Source of the DNA: Oligosphaera ethanolica
GTDB taxonomy: Bacteria; Verrucomicrobiota; Lentisphaeria; Oligosphaerales; Oligosphaeraceae
Direction: 5' to 3'
Length of the DNA stretch: 64,000 nt
NCBI RefSeq assembly: GCF_030814695.1
Contig: NZ_JAUSVL010000001.1
Coordinates: forward strand, 4,872,227-4,936,226
Part shown: positions 61,645 to 64,000 of the stretch, piece after piece
Numbering within the stretch: the stretch's first letter is position 1
Layout: every line of letters begins with the position of its first letter
The notes under the pieces: model-generated
Told to the model about the DNA's origin: nothing
Database searches by the model: none
The model's input: the letters and a program-made list of their open reading frames with translations, nothing else
Made by a program: the position numbers and the translations under genes

Positions 61645-63573
61645 GTGTGCCCGGCATGGGCGAGAACGATCCCCCACTCCCATAAAATCTGCGGATTAGA
61701 GGAGGCTTGGGGACTCATTGAGTGACAACAAGAGTAGCGAAAGGCAAGTAGGCGCCCGCGAGGGCGTCAGGCGAAAGAAGCCCTGGCAACGGCACGACCG
61801 CAGGGATACGAACGGACAGTGAGGCATGGCGTGGGCGATGAGCGTGCGGCTAAACGCGAAATCCAACAGTCACCGAAAGACACGCAGTGTAGAGTCCGGC
61901 GGCACGGGCCAATTACGTTCTCGCACCTTACCCGGGGAGATCTCCAGCGTGAGAGCGCTGGAGAAGTCAGCAGAGGCCATAGTAGCGTAGAAGCTGTTGA
62001 AAGGCAGTGGAGCGAAGGGCCGAAGAACAGGAAACGCAACGATGGACAAACTCGCCAAGGAAGCGAATAAGGAAGATGCAACCACTGAAACGGCTGGGAC
62101 GACTGGCTGGGACGGCGGGCCGGTGGCGGCGAAGCAATGGATGTGTGGAACCAAGACGGGTATCAACCGTAGTTTTCGAGGCGGAGAATGAACATGTCAG
62201 ACGTGCGTAACGAACCAATCCAAGCAACAGCACCAGGCCCGAGCCTGGAGGAGGTGTTGAACAACGAGAACGTATGGGCGGCGTGGAAGGCGGTCAAAGC
62301 CAACGACGGCGCGCCCGGAGTCGATGGGATGGATGTGCAGAAGACTGCCGAACACCTGCGGAAACATGGTCAGGAGATATGGGAAAAGGTCCGACAAGGG
62401 ACATACATTCCGGGAGCCATCCTGGCTGTGGAAATACCAAAGGCGAACGGCGGTACGCGCAAACTAGGCATTCCCAACGTACAGGATCGACTGATCCAAC
62501 AGGCACTTCACCAAGTGCTGAGCTTACGGTGGGAACCTCTTTTCAGCAACAGCAGCTACGGCTTCCGGCCCAATCGGAGCGCGCATGACGCGATTCGCCG
62601 GGCCCAGGAGATCATCATGTCAGGACGGATTTGGGTGGTGGACATCGACTTGAAGAGCTTCTTCGACGAAGTCAACCACGACATCCTGATGCGAGAGCTG
62701 CGTAAAGAGGTTACCGACAAACGAATACTGAAACTGATCGGCCGATACCTGACCGCCCCGATGGTTGAAAAAGACGGCACTCGGACCAAACGAACGAAAG
62801 GCACGCCGCAAGGCGGCCCTCTGTCGCCACTGCTGGCGAACATCTATCTGACCCCGTTGGACCAAGAACTGGAGAAGCGGCAGCTGCCGTTTACCCGATA
62901 CGCGGACGACGTGGCCATCTATGCCGGAAGCCGCCGCGCGGCCGAACGCATTCTGTCAGATATTGTCGAGTGGATCGAGACGAAGCTGAAAATACCTGTC
63001 AATCGGGACAAGAGCAGAAGCGGGAAAAGTGATGACACGGCCTACCTGGGAATTACCATACATTCCGATGGCAAGATGGAAGTGGAGACCAAACGGCTTG
63101 AGCGCATGAAGGCCGAGGTCCGCAGGCTGTGGGACGCCAGGCAGAACCTGACGAGCGAACAGCTGCGAGGCCAATGGCGGAAATACGCCACGGGCTGGTG
63201 GAACTATTTCCAAATCGCCACGCAAAGACGCAACGTCGCCAATACGGCGGGCTGGATAAGGAGGCACATCAGAAAGTGCTTCTGGATACGCTGGCACTCA
63301 GACGCCGGTCGAAGAAAGGCGTTGGTTGCACTCGGAATAACGGGAAGGATGCTACAATGGGCAAAAACATCACGAGGAGCCTGGTGCATGGCGAAATCAC
63401 AGCTGATGCAAACGGCGCTGAGCAACAAAACCATGGACAAATACGGTCTTATTGTGCCTTGGAGCGTTTAACCGGTCATAACAGAACCGGTGCTGTTCAA
63501 CCGCCGGATGCGGAAAACCGCATGTCCGGTGGTGTGGAAGGGCGCGGGGCGCAATCCCCGTTGCCCCATCCGA
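61645..63573 (+). mobile_element. Group II intron, complete (1929 bp)
   Basis: Starts GTGTGCCCGGCATGGGCG, the group II 5' consensus, and ends CCCCATCCGAT, fitting the 3' AY. Domain V is at about 63500-63533 (CCGCCGGATGCGGAAAA then CCGCATGTCCGGTGG). Ends are fixed by comparison with the uninterrupted repeat B copy 1. Encodes its own reverse transcriptase/maturase in the domain IV position. Inserted just after the hairpin CGCCGCCTTCGGCG of the repeat. Confidence 0.94.
62188..63471 (+). CDS. ltrA: Group II intron reverse transcriptase/maturase
   Basis: 427 aa from ATG 62188 (GGCGGAG upstream). RT blocks: NDGAPGVDGMDV, YIPGAILAVEIPKANGGTRKLGIP, SSYGFRPNRSAHDAI, WVVDIDLKSFFDEVNHDIL, GTPQGGPLSPLLANIYL, and the catalytic FTRYADDVAIYAGS. 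The maturase domain (X) occupies the C-terminal ~120 residues. No HNH endonuclease domain follows, so the intron likely uses nicked or single-stranded targets. All key residues are present, so splicing and mobility are plausible. Confidence 0.96.
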   Translation: MNMSDVRNEPIQATAPGPSLEEVLNNENVWAAWKAVKANDGAPGVDGMDVQKTAEHLRKHGQEIWEKVRQGTYIPGAILAVEIPKANGGTRKLGIPNVQDRLIQQALHQVLSLRWEPLFSNSSYGFRPNRSAHDAIRRAQEIIMSGRIWVVDIDLKSFFDEVNHDILMRELRKEVTDKRILKLIGRYLTAPMVEKDGTRTKRTKGTPQGGPLSPLLANIYLTPLDQELEKRQLPFTRYADDVAIYAGSRRAAERILSDIVEWIETKLKIPVNRDKSRSGKSDDTAYLGITIHSDGKMEVETKRLERMKAEVRRLWDARQNLTSEQLRGQWRKYATGWWNYFQIATQRRNVANTAGWIRRHIRKCFWIRWHSDAGRRKALVALGITGRMLQWAKTSRGAWCMAKSQLMQTALSNKTMDKYGLIVPWSV

Positions 63574-63935
63574 TCTGGGCTACGATGACAGCGCCCCTCC
63601 AGGGCGCTTGCCGCTTCGCGGCCAGGGAAATGTTGGCCGGCGACAAGGTATGACATGATAGAGCGTTTGCACTGCAATGTGTAAACGTAATTTATGAATG
63701 GCACCTTAGTTGCGTCGCCATCCGGGCGCCTTATTCAGGTATATGCATGGTGCCCCCCTGTGCCCCCAAAATAGCTATCTTAGTGGCATGTTGGCGCTGA
63801 CAACAAAAGACTGTGGGAACGGCCAGTGGCACTAATTGAGGGGTTACGTCGACATATCAGAAAACAGGGAGGAGCACTTTCAAGACAGCTTCAGAGGTTA
63901 TATAATTGACGCAGTTTTATCAATGGCAGGCGTTC

Positions 63936-64000
63936 ATGAAAAAGGTCTCTCCGTCAAGGTATCCCGACAGCCTTCTTGACTGCATCATACAACTGCGCGA
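63936..64000 (+). CDS. Start of an unidentified gene cut by the right edge
   Basis: ATG 63936 begins MKKVSPSRYPDSLLDCIIQLR and stays open to the end. There is a TATATAATTG-like AT-rich patch upstream but only a weak ribosome-binding site (CAGGCG). Too short to identify. 63703-63935 shows no gene. Confidence 0.35.
   Translation, partial: MKKVSPSRYPDSLLDCIIQLR

Larger units (their letters stand above)
61452..63702. mobile_element. Repeat family B, copy 2, interrupted by a group II intron
   Basis: Left 193 bp (61452-61644) and right 129 bp (63574-63702) together equal copy 1 (17975-18295) in length and order. Terminal repeats GCCGTTCGATAATTAC and the complement of GTAATTTATGAATGGC. Flanking 9-bp repeats ACCTTAGGG (61443-61451) and ACCTTAGTT (63703-63711) agree at seven positions. 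Confidence 0.88.

Noticed and set aside
60893-61699. 268-codon plus-strand frame
   Set aside because: Antisense to the serine recombinase remnant and repeat B.

Overview
The window looks like chromosome from a PVC-superphylum bacterium, most likely Lentisphaerota. That is an inference, since no rRNA or tRNA gene is visible. It rests on the prepilin-type protein with an N-terminal cleavage/methylation helix and a C-terminal H-X9-DG motif (47482-48177), on several secreted parallel beta-helix and LamG proteins, on unusual glycoside-hydrolase-like genes, and on a Gram-negative LPS gene (hldD).

Layout. 1-17785 is a carbohydrate and envelope region: a beta-helix protein cut by the left edge, hldD, an AraC regulator, a large membrane protein, a beta-CASP metallo-hydrolase, a HAD phosphatase, an SGNH hydrolase, a GHL6/GH42-like hydrolase, a polysaccharide-deacetylase-like protein and a 1160-residue LamG/beta-helix protein. 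18427-28722 holds a protein with an embedded HPr-like domain, an ABC export/lipoprotein-release pair, another beta-helix protein and a PQQ-propeller protein. 28800-38728 holds an acetyltransferase, an IclR regulator, a doubled QueG-like iron-sulfur protein, a WYL-ankyrin fusion, an (alpha/alpha)6-type hydrolase and a TauE/SafE permease. 46309 down to 39422 is one tight eight-gene minus-strand cluster: radical SAM, rhomboid-like membrane protein, Ycf46-like AAA ATPase, Ycf35/DUF1257-like, DUF2997, zinc-ribbon/S26-like membrane protein, TPR protein and PilT. It is the best candidate for an uncharacterised system.

From 47.4 kb to the right edge the window is accessory DNA. It contains an intact IS66-family element, a complete IS1634-like element, an IS4 fragment, a group II intron, a truncated serine recombinase, an RHS toxin tip with a putative immunity gene, and an AT-rich broken gene with an HExxH motif beside a lipoprotein-like gene.

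Two short non-autonomous mobile repeats are the clearest new structure. Family A (about 302 bp, 6-bp target duplications, five copies) carries a long palindrome whose tip differs between copies yet stays self-complementary. Family B (about 321 bp, 9-bp target duplications, two copies) is a chain of hairpins. One B copy sits inside an A copy, and the other was split by the group II intron. Removing an element plus one target duplication restores reading frame in two broken genes, so the insertion history can be read at base resolution. A third repeat (about 300-400 bp) occurs as an inverted pair at 31 and 39 kb.
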